Source: Vitellaria paradoxa (taxonomy: Eukaryota > Streptophyta > Magnoliopsida > Ericales > Sapotaceae). Taken from it: a DNA stretch of 64,000 nt. Shown one piece after another: positions 34,923-45,575 of the stretch. Position 1 is the stretch's first letter. Every line of letters begins with the position of its first letter. Where the stretch lies: contig CM034234.1 of the NCBI GenBank assembly GCA_019916065.1, positions 4,748,342 through 4,812,341 on the forward strand, read 5' to 3'. Made by a program: the position numbers and the translations under genes. Below the pieces are notes generated by a model that was not told the origin of the DNA, made no database searches, and saw only the letters and a list, made by a program, of their open reading frames with translations.

Positions 34923-37258
34923 TGCCCTTTATTAAAATGAAATGCAACTACCATCCTATTTCTCTTTTCGTTGGAAACACGGCTACACTTAGCTACGTGC
35001 AGCAAGCCCTTTAAACCCCTAGGTTCCCCCTAATGGACGAGTAAGGTCTCGTGAGGGTTTGCAGTGAATTTACCCACAAAATTCTATGGTATGGTCTCAA
35101 AGTGTTAAAAAAAATGATTAAGATCAACAATGAATCAAGTTCAAGCCTAACAAGTCACAAAACCCAAATATCATGTGTAATTCCCAAGTGCTAAGCATTA
35201 ATGCATGGACTATCAAAGTAGAAAGAGCATGTGTGCAAAATTGTTTCATTCATTCAACAAGGTTGCAAGAGCATAAATGGAGCTAGGTTTTGACTTCAAA
35301 TGCTCACAAGGTACCACTCATAAAAAGAAATTCACTCATCAAGGGTTCACACACACCTATTAGCATATGATGCTATCCTAATTGCACATAACCCCACAAA
35401 TAATTGAGTGAACTAAAATAAAATTCAAAGTGGACAGCTCATAACCATGTTCCAATGCAAATGTAATAGATCACACCACACAACCTACATAAGACCACTA
35501 CATGCACAATACAAAAGTTGCTTGCTTAGAATCCACTAGGTCTTTGTTTTGGTTGTAACTTGGCCAGGGGTAATGGTTAACAATGGAGGATATGGAAATC
35601 AAAGCACATGTCTTGCGATAAATATGCTTAAGTGCGCACAAGTCCCAAACTACCCAATTCCTTTCCAAACCCAACAAGAACTACAACAAGAAGCTTATTC
35701 ACAAACTAATAAACGACTCATGGGACATTCTCAATAATCACAATCCAATGCACACGTCCCAGAATTACACGAACAAAAAGAAATGGCAATCCTTTTTTTT
35801 TTTCTTCTTTTTTTTTTCTTTCTTTTTTTTTCTTTTCTTTTTTTTTTCTTTTTTTGAAATAATGAAAATACATCAGCTAGATTCTCCACCCAATATTTCC
35901 TCTCAATATGCTCTTAAAAATTTTCATTCCCAACCCCCATTCACATCATTGACATTAAGGCGCTTTCACAACCCAAGACATGTAAGGGTAAGGCTAAAAG
36001 TGTGTGAATAAGGCTAAGGGATAATATATGAGGTGAGAACCAAGAAAAATATATATAAATATGTCACACACTTTATTTAAAAGGCTTCAAGTTGGTTCCT
36101 AGGATAATTCATAACCAAGAAAAGATAAAGAGGCCCAACAATAGCAAAGATGGCCTAGCATCATGTTCAAAGCTTGCAACAACTCATAATATGCCAAGTG
36201 AAACTAATGCAAGTGTGTGTGATGCAATTGGTGCATTGGAAACCAAAGTGAAGAATAAAAGAGCTGTGATTATGTGCAACCCCTCAAGAAAAGAATAATA
36301 GGCTCAAAAGCTCACCATTAAGAGGTATAAGTCTCTACCTAGTCCAAGAATGCTCAATTAACCAATGTTAAAGAAAATCAACTCCTAAGCACATAAACTC
36401 TTCTATTAATAGTCAAAGATGCACAAGGTCATTATACAATCAACTTGAACTAAGTTTCCTATTAAAGCTTGAACAAAACTCATTCATCACTTTCTCACTT
36501 AATTCCACAATCGACCAAACCAGAAAGAAAGGATGACATGTAGGTACAAATGTGCTAAATTCATGTATTTATGCTTAAAGATGCTCAAAAAATTTTAAAT
36601 TTTTACAATTTTGGCACAAAAGGTCATCATGCGAACCCTACCCCCCAACTTAAAATTCACATTGTCCTCAATGTGAGAACCATGATGCATATGTGGGTCT
36701 GTAGTGTGCAATAATGAGCATGATGATGAGCATGAAACAATAACAACAAAGGCACAAATAAGAACAAAGCACAAATTAAACCAAGCTTGCACCCATTATT
36801 CAAGCCACTTAAGGCATCACCCAATACATCCCCCCAACTTAGATTCTACAGCACTCCCAACAAGAACAATTATATATGTGAAGTACCAATTAGAAGTGCA
36901 AAACTAAATAAAAGGGAGAGGAAGGATATTACCTCAAGAGCTTCCTTATTTGAAGAAAAGAAAAGAACTTGAGCAGTTTATTCCTTTGAATTAAATTGTA
37001 CTAAAAGAAAAAAAAAAAAAAAACTTCTACGAGATAAAATGTTAGAATAAACAAATAATGAGCAGTTTATTCCTTTGAATTAAATTGTACTAAAAGAAAA
37101 AAAAAATAAAACTTCTACGAGATAAAATGTTAGAATAAACAAATAAAAGTAAACTAAAAGAAAATTAAAATTTAATCTAGGCAGAAAGAAAACTAAAATA
37201 AATAAATAAGTAAATAAAATGTAATCTACTAATATACAAGGGTTAATGGCAAAACATA
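34923..37258. other. Non-coding interior of element C
   Basis: About 2.3 kb with no pol-like sequence in any frame. It contains a long T/C tract (about 35791-35856; purine-rich in element orientation) and an 89-bp tandem duplication at 36971-37147 (unit starts GAGCAGTTTATTCC). The rest shows no recognisable motif. Confidence 0.7.
36971..37147. repeat. 89-bp tandem duplication in element C
   Basis: Two nearly identical units (36971-37059 and 37060-37147), each with an A run and CTTCTACGAGATAAAATG. They differ mainly in A-run length. Confidence 0.85.
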
Positions 37259-38209
37259 CTATCCAACTCCTAATCTCTCCCAAGCCTTACCAAATGGCTT
37301 TAGGAATGAAATATTCTCCTTGGGCCCAAGAGGTACTGAAAATGAGTGTGCTCCTAGTGCAGAAAACACTAGAAAATGCATGGCCTTGTGGGAATCCTTG
37401 AATCCCAAATATGACCCAAATTTATTTGCATATGTGAACATGGAATGTAGTTGTGGGTTTTCTAGTATCCCCTCGACACCTAAAAAGTCAAAGCAAACTA
37501 TTTTTTTGGTCTCCACCACTTCCCTAAATGTGTGGTCAGTCTTAGTCAAAACATGTTCAGTTCCCTCAGTAAGATTCCTAGTTGGGGCGACAGCAAAAGA
37601 TGAGAGTTGTGCACCACTCTCACTCTTAGGCTTGTCTATCGAACTCTCAAAGGATGATAAAGAAAATTCACTCTCATAAGAGTCCTGCGTAATTGAAGTA
37701 GGAACCCAACCATAATTAGAATCATACTTCCACTCAAATATAGGGGTCTCAACAGGTAAGTCATCAAGTGTACTAGCCCCAACAGGAAAAGATATATCAG
37801 AAGTGGTCTCAGTGAGTGGTATAGTGGCACATGATGAAACTAAAGTGACTGGCTTAACAGTGTGTTCGTCTGAACCTCTGGCATTAAAGCTCTTAGAATA
37901 AGTCTTAGGACTTTCTAAGGTCATCTGAGTTGTTAGGGTGGGATGAGCTTCAAGCTCTGTGGTGGTGTTGGTTGGCATGTCCTCTAGACTCTCAACAGAT
38001 GAAGTCTCGTGCACGTTAGAGTTTGGTGGGAACAAGTCAAAGGGCTCATTCCCTTCATTATCGCAACCATTATCAGAATAGTCACTCCACTCAAAGTCTA
38101 GGGTTTTTGAATTAGAATTTTCTCGTGCAAGTAACAAAAAAGACCTAGATTCAGCTATTTCAGCTTCAGTGCGTGGATGAATATAAGGACATGCTGTGGA
38201 CTCGAACAA
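37259..38209 (-). CDS. Element C ORF2, unknown protein
   Basis: 316 codons, open. The N-terminal two thirds are Ser/Thr/Glu/Asp-rich and probably disordered (for example FEWSDYSDNG). The last about 110 residues look more ordered (KKIVCFDFLGVEG, FGSYLGFKDSHKAMHFLVF). It lacks zinc knuckle, DxG protease motif and RT motifs. It lies 140 bp downstream of the Gag-like ORF in another frame. It could be a lost C-terminal Gag extension, a replacement for pol, or an accessory protein. I do not recognise its family. Confidence 0.6.
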   Translation of the reverse strand: MFESTACPYIHPRTEAEIAESRSFLLLARENSNSKTLDFEWSDYSDNGCDNEGNEPFDLFPPNSNVHETSSVESLEDMPTNTTTELEAHPTLTTQMTLESPKTYSKSFNARGSDEHTVKPVTLVSSCATIPLTETTSDISFPVGASTLDDLPVETPIFEWKYDSNYGWVPTSITQDSYESEFSLSSFESSIDKPKSESGAQLSSFAVAPTRNLTEGTEHVLTKTDHTFREVVETKKIVCFDFLGVEGILENPQLHSMFTYANKFGSYLGFKDSHKAMHFLVFSALGAHSFSVPLGPKENISFLKPFGKAWERLGVG

Positions 38210-38349
38210 TGTATCATCTAATGTAGAGTCAATATGTGTGGAAGTCTCATGTGCACTAGAATCTACTTTTAAGTTAACTTCTTCCCTATGTTGAGTTTGC
38301 TTGCAGAGTGACTCAACTTGTGTATTGCTAGATTCAGTAAGCCAATGAT

Positions 38350-39147
38350 CTAGAGTTCCTCAGACTGGCCCTCGGTAAGTAGAGTGGAGTTGGGACACGC
38401 AATATCCAAGTAATCAGGCTCAACTCCTACTCCATTTTCTAAGGATCGATCATGAGAATCAAGTGAAGTAGGAGGATGTGGGAAAGGGTCAATGTGGCTT
38501 TCAAGTGAATGAGGTTCAAAACTAGGTTCAAGTTTTTCTCGTGGCTTGGTGTGTTCATAGAAAAATTCAAAAAATGACCATGCTTCTTCTGGGGTAAGGT
38601 CAAGAAATTCCTTACCCAAACTTTTATCAAATGCTCGGTGTAACTCACAAGGTAGAGCATTGTAGAATATGCCTAGAATGTACCCTAAATCTAGTCCATG
38701 ATTTGGGAAAGTTTCTAAAAGGTTTTTAAATCTCTCCCAGCATTTATAAAATACTTCACCCTTCTTAAAACAAAAACTTCTAATTTGAAAGCGGAAAGTG
38801 AAGTTTTGAAAATTGGGGAGAAAATTTGCAATAAAATCATTTTGTAACTCTTCCCAAATATTAATGGACCAAGTAGCAGCACGACACCAATCATCAGCTA
38901 CTCCACATAATGACAACGGGAAAAAATTATACTTAAGTGTGTTATCTATGTAACCACTCGTGCAATAGAAACAAACTGACTCAAAACGTTCCAAATGAAC
39001 TTTAGGGTCCTCATGTTGAAGTCCATAAAATTTAGGTAACATGGAAAAAGTTTCTAGGCAAAATTCAATTCCATAAATGTTGCCTAAATAACTAATGAGT
39101 GGGTGAATGGTGTCTGGTGAACCAGAATTATAAGGAAAATAATCCAT
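38350..39147 (-). CDS. Element C Gag-like protein
   Basis: 265 residues starting 88 bp downstream of the primer-binding site. The retrotransposon Gag fold (PF03732-like) shows as FFPLSLCGVADDWCR, NDFIANFLPNFQ, FKKGEVFYKCWERFKNLLETFP and GYILGIFYNALP, which parallel FPFSLKDKAKIWL, WERFKDLC and SFFYDALP in the Gag of B. No CCHC zinc knuckle follows. The frame is intact, consistent with a recent insertion. Its probable role is the shell and RNA packaging for an element without enzymes. Confidence 0.85.
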   Translation of the reverse strand: MDYFPYNSGSPDTIHPLISYLGNIYGIEFCLETFSMLPKFYGLQHEDPKVHLERFESVCFYCTSGYIDNTLKYNFFPLSLCGVADDWCRAATWSINIWEELQNDFIANFLPNFQNFTFRFQIRSFCFKKGEVFYKCWERFKNLLETFPNHGLDLGYILGIFYNALPCELHRAFDKSLGKEFLDLTPEEAWSFFEFFYEHTKPREKLEPSFEPHSLESHIDPFPHPPTSLDSHDRSLENGVGVEPDYLDIACPNSTLLTEGQSEEL

Positions 39148-39234
39148 GTTAAAAAATTTTATTTTATTTATTTTTTTTTTTTAGAAAAAGAAATTAACTT
39201 AAAAATGAAAACAACCTAAAAACTAAAATTTGGC

Positions 39235-39252
39235 TCCCCGGCAACGGCGCCA
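39235..39252 (-). other. Primer-binding site of element C
   Basis: On the minus strand TGGCGCCGTTGCCGGGGA, complementary to the 3' end of plant tRNA-Asp, 6 bp inside the right LTR. Identical to the site of element B. Confidence 0.85.
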
Positions 39253-39258
39253 AAAACT

Positions 39259-41006
39259 TGACCGCTCGTAAATAGTGCAGTGCTAATTAACCCCCAAGTG
39301 CAAGGGTGTGCGGTGTAGTTTTAATCTCGGTGAGTCCGAGGTCGAATCCACAGGGAGCCTATATGTTTCAGTTTCTAAGTTCAAATATGAATTTTAGGTT
39401 TAAATGTGAATTGAGATATCAATTTAATTAAATTGGATTTAAGAGAATTGCAAATTGAAGGATTAAACAAGAAACAAACTAATTAAAGGGATATTTAAAC
39501 TAGAATGCAAACTACTTTGAAATAACTTAGCAATTTAAAGTTACTGAACTTACATGTAAAGAGAATTGAATATTTTCAAATTAAAAGCTATTCTAATTTA
39601 GAACTTGCAATGCAATCAATTCAAACAAAAGTGATTTAACTTAAGACAATAATATTTAAAAGAGTTCTTGATTCAACTTTCACAATTCCAGGTAATTCGT
39701 TATTTTGCCAAGGGATGATTTAAAATACAATCTATAGTTCACGTCAAAGGATCTATAGATTGGGAAATATTTTCAATACATTCCAAAATTTCTCGATACA
39801 CAGTTTTAAACTCACGTTTCATTATGGAAAATAAAACTGGAAATATTTTATGATAAAAACATTCGAGTTCAAATCTGATTTAGGAGTGAATAGATTCCAA
39901 AATTTCTCGATACACAGTTTTAAACTCACGTTTCATTATGGAAAATAAAACTAGAAATATTTTATGATAAAAACATTCGAGTTAAAAAGTTTTCTAAACA
40001 AACAAATCAGATTTGAAAATTGTAGATCACTTCACATAGGTTTTCAAAACCCATGCGAAGGATCTACGTTCATCCCTCAACTTATAACGAATCACCCTTC
40101 ATTGATTCAGTGAATCAAGAACTAGGGTTTCTACTCTAGCATGATTTTAAACGAAACGAAAGCAATAAACGAAAGCATAAACATTAGATCTACCACTAGA
40201 AAATAATAAATCATATATTGAATTAACGAAACGAAAGTCAACTTACACGGCAAGCAACTCTGAAACTACGTAATGAAAGAGCAGTGCAGCGAAGAATAAC
40301 CAAACATCGAACAACTCCATAAACAAGACAAGTAATTGAAAACTCTCTAAAAAGACTATTCTAAAACTCTCAAAGTATCTGAAAATATGAAAAAAAAGTT
40401 CCTAAAGTATGTAGAACTAACAACTAGGGCTCCCTTGGGTCGGCCATGTAGCAGATGTTATAAAGAAGTTGTAAAGAAAACCCTAAAAGATGGAGTGAAG
40501 CCGCGCGCACATAACACACTGTGGTCCGGACCGTTTGGCAGGTGGTCCGGACCACAGAAACTTTGTTCTTCAAGTTCTGCTTCTCGTTTGCTGCTTCTGA
40601 TAGCTTTCTATCCTCAACTTCCACTGCGATTTTGACCTCGCAAACGATCGATTCAGGCTTCGGCTAAAGCACAAAAGTTGTAGCCCTTTGAGTCTTCTTT
40701 CCAACCCAAAAAGAATCAGGTCAATCCGAGTTGTGAGTGAAAAGTTATGGTCTAAATACTGACAAGGTGTCGAGCTAGAACTTCAGCTGCACACCACTTC
40801 AACTATCTTGAACTTTGGACCATTTTTTCCTCCTCGGAAGCCACTTTCAACACTGCTAATCTCACGTATTTTCCCCTTTTACCTGCAATTAAGAGAACAA
40901 ACACTATAAATAATAAAATAACGATAAAACTTTGAAATTAACTACTTAAATGCATCAATGAGTATCAAAATGTGGAGTTTGTAATTACACTTTTCAAGTG
41001 TAATCA
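39259..41006 (-). repeat. Element C 5' LTR (right)
   Basis: 1748 bp, TGACCGCTCG...TGTAATCA. Differs from the left LTR at about ten positions by eye, including one 1-bp indel. The inverted repeat is at 40519-40557. Confidence 0.93.
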
Positions 41007-41011
41007 GTTGG

Positions 41012-41854
41012 TTCGAACAAAGGTTCGAACAGGCTGATTGGTTCGAACAAAGGTTCGAACCAAATTTTGGGACTTAGTCAGATTTCACTCCAATTAGACT
41101 TTGCACAGCCTCTGTTGTTCTAACCAGTGTTTGAACCAAGGTTGGTTCGAACAAGGGTTCGAACCAAAGTTTGAGACTTAGAAAATTTTCCTCCAGTTGA
41201 ACCTTGCACAGCTTCTGTTGATCGAACCAATGTTTGAACAAAGGTTGGTTCGAACAAAAGTTCGAACCAAAGTCTGGGACTTAGAAAATTATCTTCCAGT
41301 TGAACCTTGCACAGCTTCTGTTGATCGAACCAATGTTTGAACAAAGGTTGGTTTGAACAAAAGTTCGAACCAAAGTCTTGGACTTAGAAATTTTTGAGCT
41401 CTGCAACTTTTCACCCTTCTGTCAATCGAACCAAAGTTCAAACCAGATGTGGTTTGAACAAAGGTTCGAACCAATTTGCCTTAATCAATTTCAGCACTTG
41501 TTGGTCTATACTTGGCTTCTGTTGTTCTAACCAAGGTTCAAACAACCTATGGTTTGAACATTGGTTTGAACCACTTTTTCCAATACTTAGCCAAAATCTG
41601 CTGCATCTTTTTCTGGTTTGCCTTCTGTGGTTAGAACATTGGTTTGAACAACAGTTGGTTCAAACATGTGTTCGAACCAGCTTCTTGATTTCATCCAATT
41701 TAGCCCAACTTCATCCATTTTAGTCCCAAACACCTGCAAATCACAAGAATTCCTCATGAATGCATTTAAAAACAATTTATCATCTTTTTAGCTATAAATC
41801 CACCTAACAAATCACTAATTAAGGTTAATGATTGTACTTTTCATAGTACAATCA
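41012..41854 (-). repeat. Element B 3' LTR, right piece, with hairpin array
   Basis: Continuation of 32169-33140. From 41012 to about 41681 it consists of about seven units spaced about 100 bp apart. Each carries an inverted pair such as TTGGTTCGAAC-NNNN-GTTCGAACCAA, plus GACTTAG and TTGAACCTTGCACAGC. It ends with the terminal hairpin 41830-41853. Confidence 0.9.
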
Positions 41855-41890
41855 CACCCCCCAACTTGAGATTTGCTAGGCCCTAGCAAA
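41830..41890 (-). other. Twin hairpins around the purine tract of B
   Basis: GATTGTACT/AGTACAATC (6-base loop) closes the LTR end at 41830-41853. After CACCCCCCAACTT comes TTTGCTAG/CTAGCAAA with a 3-base loop (41872-41890). Position and layout are the same as in element C. Confidence 0.7.
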
Positions 41891-43506
41891 TTAGCTCAAC
41901 AAGAAGTAACTTCTCAGTCTTTAACCTAATTCAAAGTTGCACATGACATCTTAATGCAAATTCTTTTGAATTTTCAAGTTCAACTCCCCAAGACAATTAA
42001 AAGTTAACATGGAACTTCATAGGAGCAACCCTCTATTCATTGTATGGTCTTAAAACATGAATCAATCCATCATGCTCATAATTCCTCACTAGAACATAAA
42101 TCTAACTCAATGATGCACAAGAATTCTCTCAAGTCTTGACTTCAATCCTCACAGGGCATACTCTCTTTAATGAAATGAGAATTGGGTAAGACACTCTTGG
42201 AAGATTCTTTCATAAGAGTAAGTGTAAAACCAATTCTAGTAAGAACCTTCCTTAAGTCAAAAACGATAAAATTCAATGAATATTGGACTTGGTGTAGCTC
42301 TATGAAAGGAATAATCCATAGCAATGGAAATCTTGAACTATTTCACATTGAGAACTTCAAATTCAACTCAATTGACACCTTAGATCTATTAGGTCTTTAT
42401 TGGGTTGTAATGGGGCTAAGGGGTTAAATGTGGTACCAAGGAAGGGAAGGGATAATTCAAAATGTGCCTTAGTTGTGTAATTTGATCCTTCTCTTCTCAA
42501 TCATACTCCATTCTTTGTTCCTTTTCTTTCACCCTTTTTGAGTTCCCAAAAATGTCAATTCTCTTCAAACTCTTCTCTTATTTATTTATTTATTTAGAAA
42601 TTGAAAAACACATCCTTGTATCACTCTTCTTTTCCTTTTCTTTCCTTTTTATCAACCTTCCATTTCCTCAAAACTACCACTACCTTTGGCTCATTCTACC
42701 TCCCTTAAGCTTATACATCACTAAGGCACTTAGGTAGGTTGTTAAAATTTTGTAAGGATTAGGGTATTGTTCAAGGCTCCAAAAGAATTATGCATTCATG
42801 CATTCATAGCTCAACTTGGCTCCTAAGGAAAATTAATTAAGAAATAAAGGTCAATAAGGCTCAACAATGCAAGGATGGCCTACTTCACTTCCAAGAGTTC
42901 AATTGAGTTGACAAATCCATTCCAATGTTTATGGTTCCAGCTGATGAGTTTCTCATGCTTAAGGATTCAAAACAAGTAATTAGAGCTACTAAAAGAATAT
43001 AGATGTGAAAAACATGTGAGATTAAGTTCAACCACTCAACAAGGGAAGCTAAAGGCTCAAATCTCACAAGGCTAGTCTCCACTTATTAGAGAATAAAAAT
43101 ATGCATTTCTTGAGTCAACTTAAGTCCCAAGAGTTCATACTCACACAATTTCTTAATGCACAATTTAATTTCACACAACTTCAAAAGTGTTGAAACTATG
43201 AACTCCATGTTGACAATTAAGACTTAAAGGATAAATCACAAGCAATTCTCAAGAATGAGCATTAATCAACCATGTAAATGCTTTGAACCAAGTCAAGAAC
43301 TAAAAAGGAACTTCATTTCATTTCATTCCACTTCAAGTTTTACAAAAAGTTCAAATTTGGCCTTTGATTACAAAAACATGTCAAAGCTCACTTCACAGGC
43401 TTACTACAAGTCAAAAAGTCCTACAATAAAGCAACAAAATTAACTAAAGTCAAAAAGTACTACAACTCCTAGCTTGGTGACAACAAAACAAAACAGCTCC
43501 TAAGAT
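41891..43506. other. Non-coding 3' region of element B
   Basis: About 1.6 kb between the LTR and the extra ORF. Pyrimidine-rich stretches (about 42485-42720) and no convincing frame. Confidence 0.6.
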
Positions 43507-44913
43507 CTAAGAGCCAAGAGGAGGGTCCTCGGATGGCACTGATGAAGTCCCAGCAGTGGTAGAAGAAAGTAATAGCTCCAGCTTAGCCTCAATGGCTGCA
43601 ATCCTCTTCCCTTGGCTTTGGAGCTCTTGCTTGATAAAGTACTGGTCATTCTTAATCTTTCCAAGTTTGACCTTCACTTCATCCCACTTCTCTAGCATCT
43701 TCTCCATAACTTCTTCAGTTGTGGTCCCTTCTTTCTTCTTCTTATGGCTTGCACTTCTTTCCCTAGATGAAGCAATGATATGCCCCAATGGCTTGGCCAC
43801 TTGTTCTCCCAATTCAGATACAACTTTCTTTTTACAGACATACTTGGTGATGAACCCAGCAAATGGCAATCCACTGACCCCCTTTTTTATCTTTGAAGCC
43901 TCAGCCATATTCTCCCATATGAGCTGCCCCAATTCCACCTTCAATCCCTTGTCAATTGCATACAAAAGTAAGCCCCTCTCATAACTCAGCTCAGAAGTGT
44001 TCATCACTGGATTGAGTTGTGAACATGCTAAGAAGTGCAATGAGTTGAACTTTGAATTCAACCTATTCTTAGCAATCTTCTTCTTGTGGCCCCACTCAGC
44101 TTTGGGGTTTCCAGTCAATACCTTAGCCAAAGCATCCTTATCAAGAGCTTCCTCAATTGAGAATGGGAATTGAGGTTGCTTTTCCTCCTTCAATCCAAAA
44201 AATTTCCTCACATCCTTAGGAGAGACTTCAATGTGAATTCCCCTCACTTTAGTCACAATACAATCTTTCCCTTCCTTCTTGAGGTCCAAAATGTTGGCAT
44301 AGAATTCTTGGACAATGGGAACCACAGCTACTCCACTATATTGAGCCCATTTTTCCCATTTTCTTGCTTCAAAATTCTGTTTCAATTTAAATTCTTCTCC
44401 TTGAAAATGACTCAGCTCCATCCCTCTCTCCACTATCACAGACCTCTTGCTCCAATACTTATCAAACCCCTTTTGTGCTTGAGCACTTGAGAACTTGAAG
44501 TCATCATAGGGATCACCCTCTTCTTCCTCATTCCCAGCTTCCTCATTTAACTCCTCAATCAGGTTTCTAATGGTTTCAGGAGTGGCCTCTGATTGGGGTT
44601 CCAGGGGTGTCCTTGGTGTTTGCTCTGAAGTGGGGGTGAGGTGGGATTGTAATTGTTCAATGGGTAGGTTGGATGTGGGCTGAGGTGTAGGTGTTGGATT
44701 GAGGTCCAGTTGATGGCTTGGTTGGTCAGTGGCAATTGCTGGGCTAATCTCAGCTGATGTAACAGCAGGTAGGGTCCCAGGTTGGCTAGTGGATTGGGTT
44801 TTTGCTATTTTCTTGGTTGGGGTGAGTTTTTCAGGTTCTGAGTGTTGAGGACCTGCTCCTTTAACCTTCTTCCTCTTCTCATACACTTTCTTAGGTGAAG
44901 CCATTGTTAACAA
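43507..44913 (-). CDS. Element B extra ORF (plant transposon protein, PF20167-like)
   Basis: 468 codons, fully open. A basic N-terminus and a Pro/Thr/Gln-rich linker (about 25-125) lead to a globular part with FYANILDLKKEGKDC, VRGIHIEVSPKDVRKFFGL and LHFLACSQLNPVMNTSELSYERG. This resembles the 'putative plant transposon protein' domain found in the extra ORF of Athila elements. A C-terminal coiled coil (VKVKLGKIKNDQYFI, GKRIAAIEAKLELL) follows. Older literature calls this position env-like, but I see neither signal peptide nor membrane segment, so an envelope role is not supported. The real start is probably the second Met (MASPKKVYEK). Confidence 0.8.
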   Translation of the reverse strand: MLTMASPKKVYEKRKKVKGAGPQHSEPEKLTPTKKIAKTQSTSQPGTLPAVTSAEISPAIATDQPSHQLDLNPTPTPQPTSNLPIEQLQSHLTPTSEQTPRTPLEPQSEATPETIRNLIEELNEEAGNEEEEGDPYDDFKFSSAQAQKGFDKYWSKRSVIVERGMELSHFQGEEFKLKQNFEARKWEKWAQYSGVAVVPIVQEFYANILDLKKEGKDCIVTKVRGIHIEVSPKDVRKFFGLKEEKQPQFPFSIEEALDKDALAKVLTGNPKAEWGHKKKIAKNRLNSKFNSLHFLACSQLNPVMNTSELSYERGLLLYAIDKGLKVELGQLIWENMAEASKIKKGVSGLPFAGFITKYVCKKKVVSELGEQVAKPLGHIIASSRERSASHKKKKEGTTTEEVMEKMLEKWDEVKVKLGKIKNDQYFIKQELQSQGKRIAAIEAKLELLLSSTTAGTSSVPSEDPPLGS

Positions 44914-45369
44914 CTAGAAAAAATTCAGATTACAGTTCACTAGCACCAGCTCACTATCACTGCCACCCACAATTCCACAAGCACAAGAAGCTCTTCAACA
45001 AAATATACCAAACCACTAATTTTTACACCCAATCAAATTTCAATTTCACCAAAATATTCTCCAAAAATTCTCAACTCAAAAATTTCCCACATCAATTTTT
45101 CTGACAGAAGATGAACAGTTTCCGAAATCCTACCTCCAAGGACTCTGTGTTGCGTTGAGCTGTTGCAGAGCTAAAATCCTTGATGCTTTTTGAGCTCAAA
45201 TGAAGCTTGAATTTGTAAAATGAAAGGCCCCTTCCAATCGGATTCAAAATCAAACACCCCAGCTGCCCAGTGAACTCTCTTCGTTCGTACCAGTGTTAGG
45301 ACCCAAAACAGTAAAATGAGCCCTAAAATTTCTGAAGTGGTCTATTTATAGTCTGCCTGGACTGCCCGA

Positions 45370-45575
45370 TGGTTCGAACAAGGGTTCGAACAGACCAATG
45401 GTTCGAACACTGGTTCGAACAAACTAACTTTTCTCAGTTGGTTCGAACAAAGGTTCGAACAAATTACTCTGACTGACTTGGTTTGAACAGGGGTTCGAAC
45501 AAACTGCTAGTTTGAACATTGGTTCGAACAAACTCCTCTTAATCTTTTGTTCAAACATGGGTTCGAACCAATGTA
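45370..45575. repeat. GGTTCGAAC hairpin cluster between pol and extra ORF of B
   Basis: About five more pairs of the LTR type (for example GGTTCGAACAAGGGTTCGAAC, shortened here) lie upstream of the extra ORF and outside the LTR. They sit in the leader through which the extra ORF would be expressed. Confidence 0.8.

Larger units (their letters stand above)
33141..41006 (-). mobile_element. Element C: gag-only, pol-less Athila-derived retroelement
   Basis: 7866 bp inserted into the left LTR of B with target duplication GTTGG (33136-33140 and 41007-41011). LTRs are 1747 and 1748 bp and about 0.6% different. It has the same primer-binding site and purine tract as B and encodes a Gag-like ORF and an unknown ORF, but no RT, RNase H or integrase anywhere in its 4.4-kb interior. 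This fits the class of terminal-repeat elements with gag only. It must rely on enzymes supplied by another element, and B-type Athila is the obvious candidate. Confidence 0.92.

Noticed and set aside
35791..35856. Long T/C tract in element C as the polypurine primer
   Set aside because: It is about 900 bp from the LTR; the real tract (complement of CACCCCCCAACTT) abuts the LTR at 34888.
41012..45575. GGTTCGAAC motifs as tRNA genes
   Set aside because: They resemble the T-arm/B box, but there is no acceptor stem, D-arm or anticodon arm around any of them.
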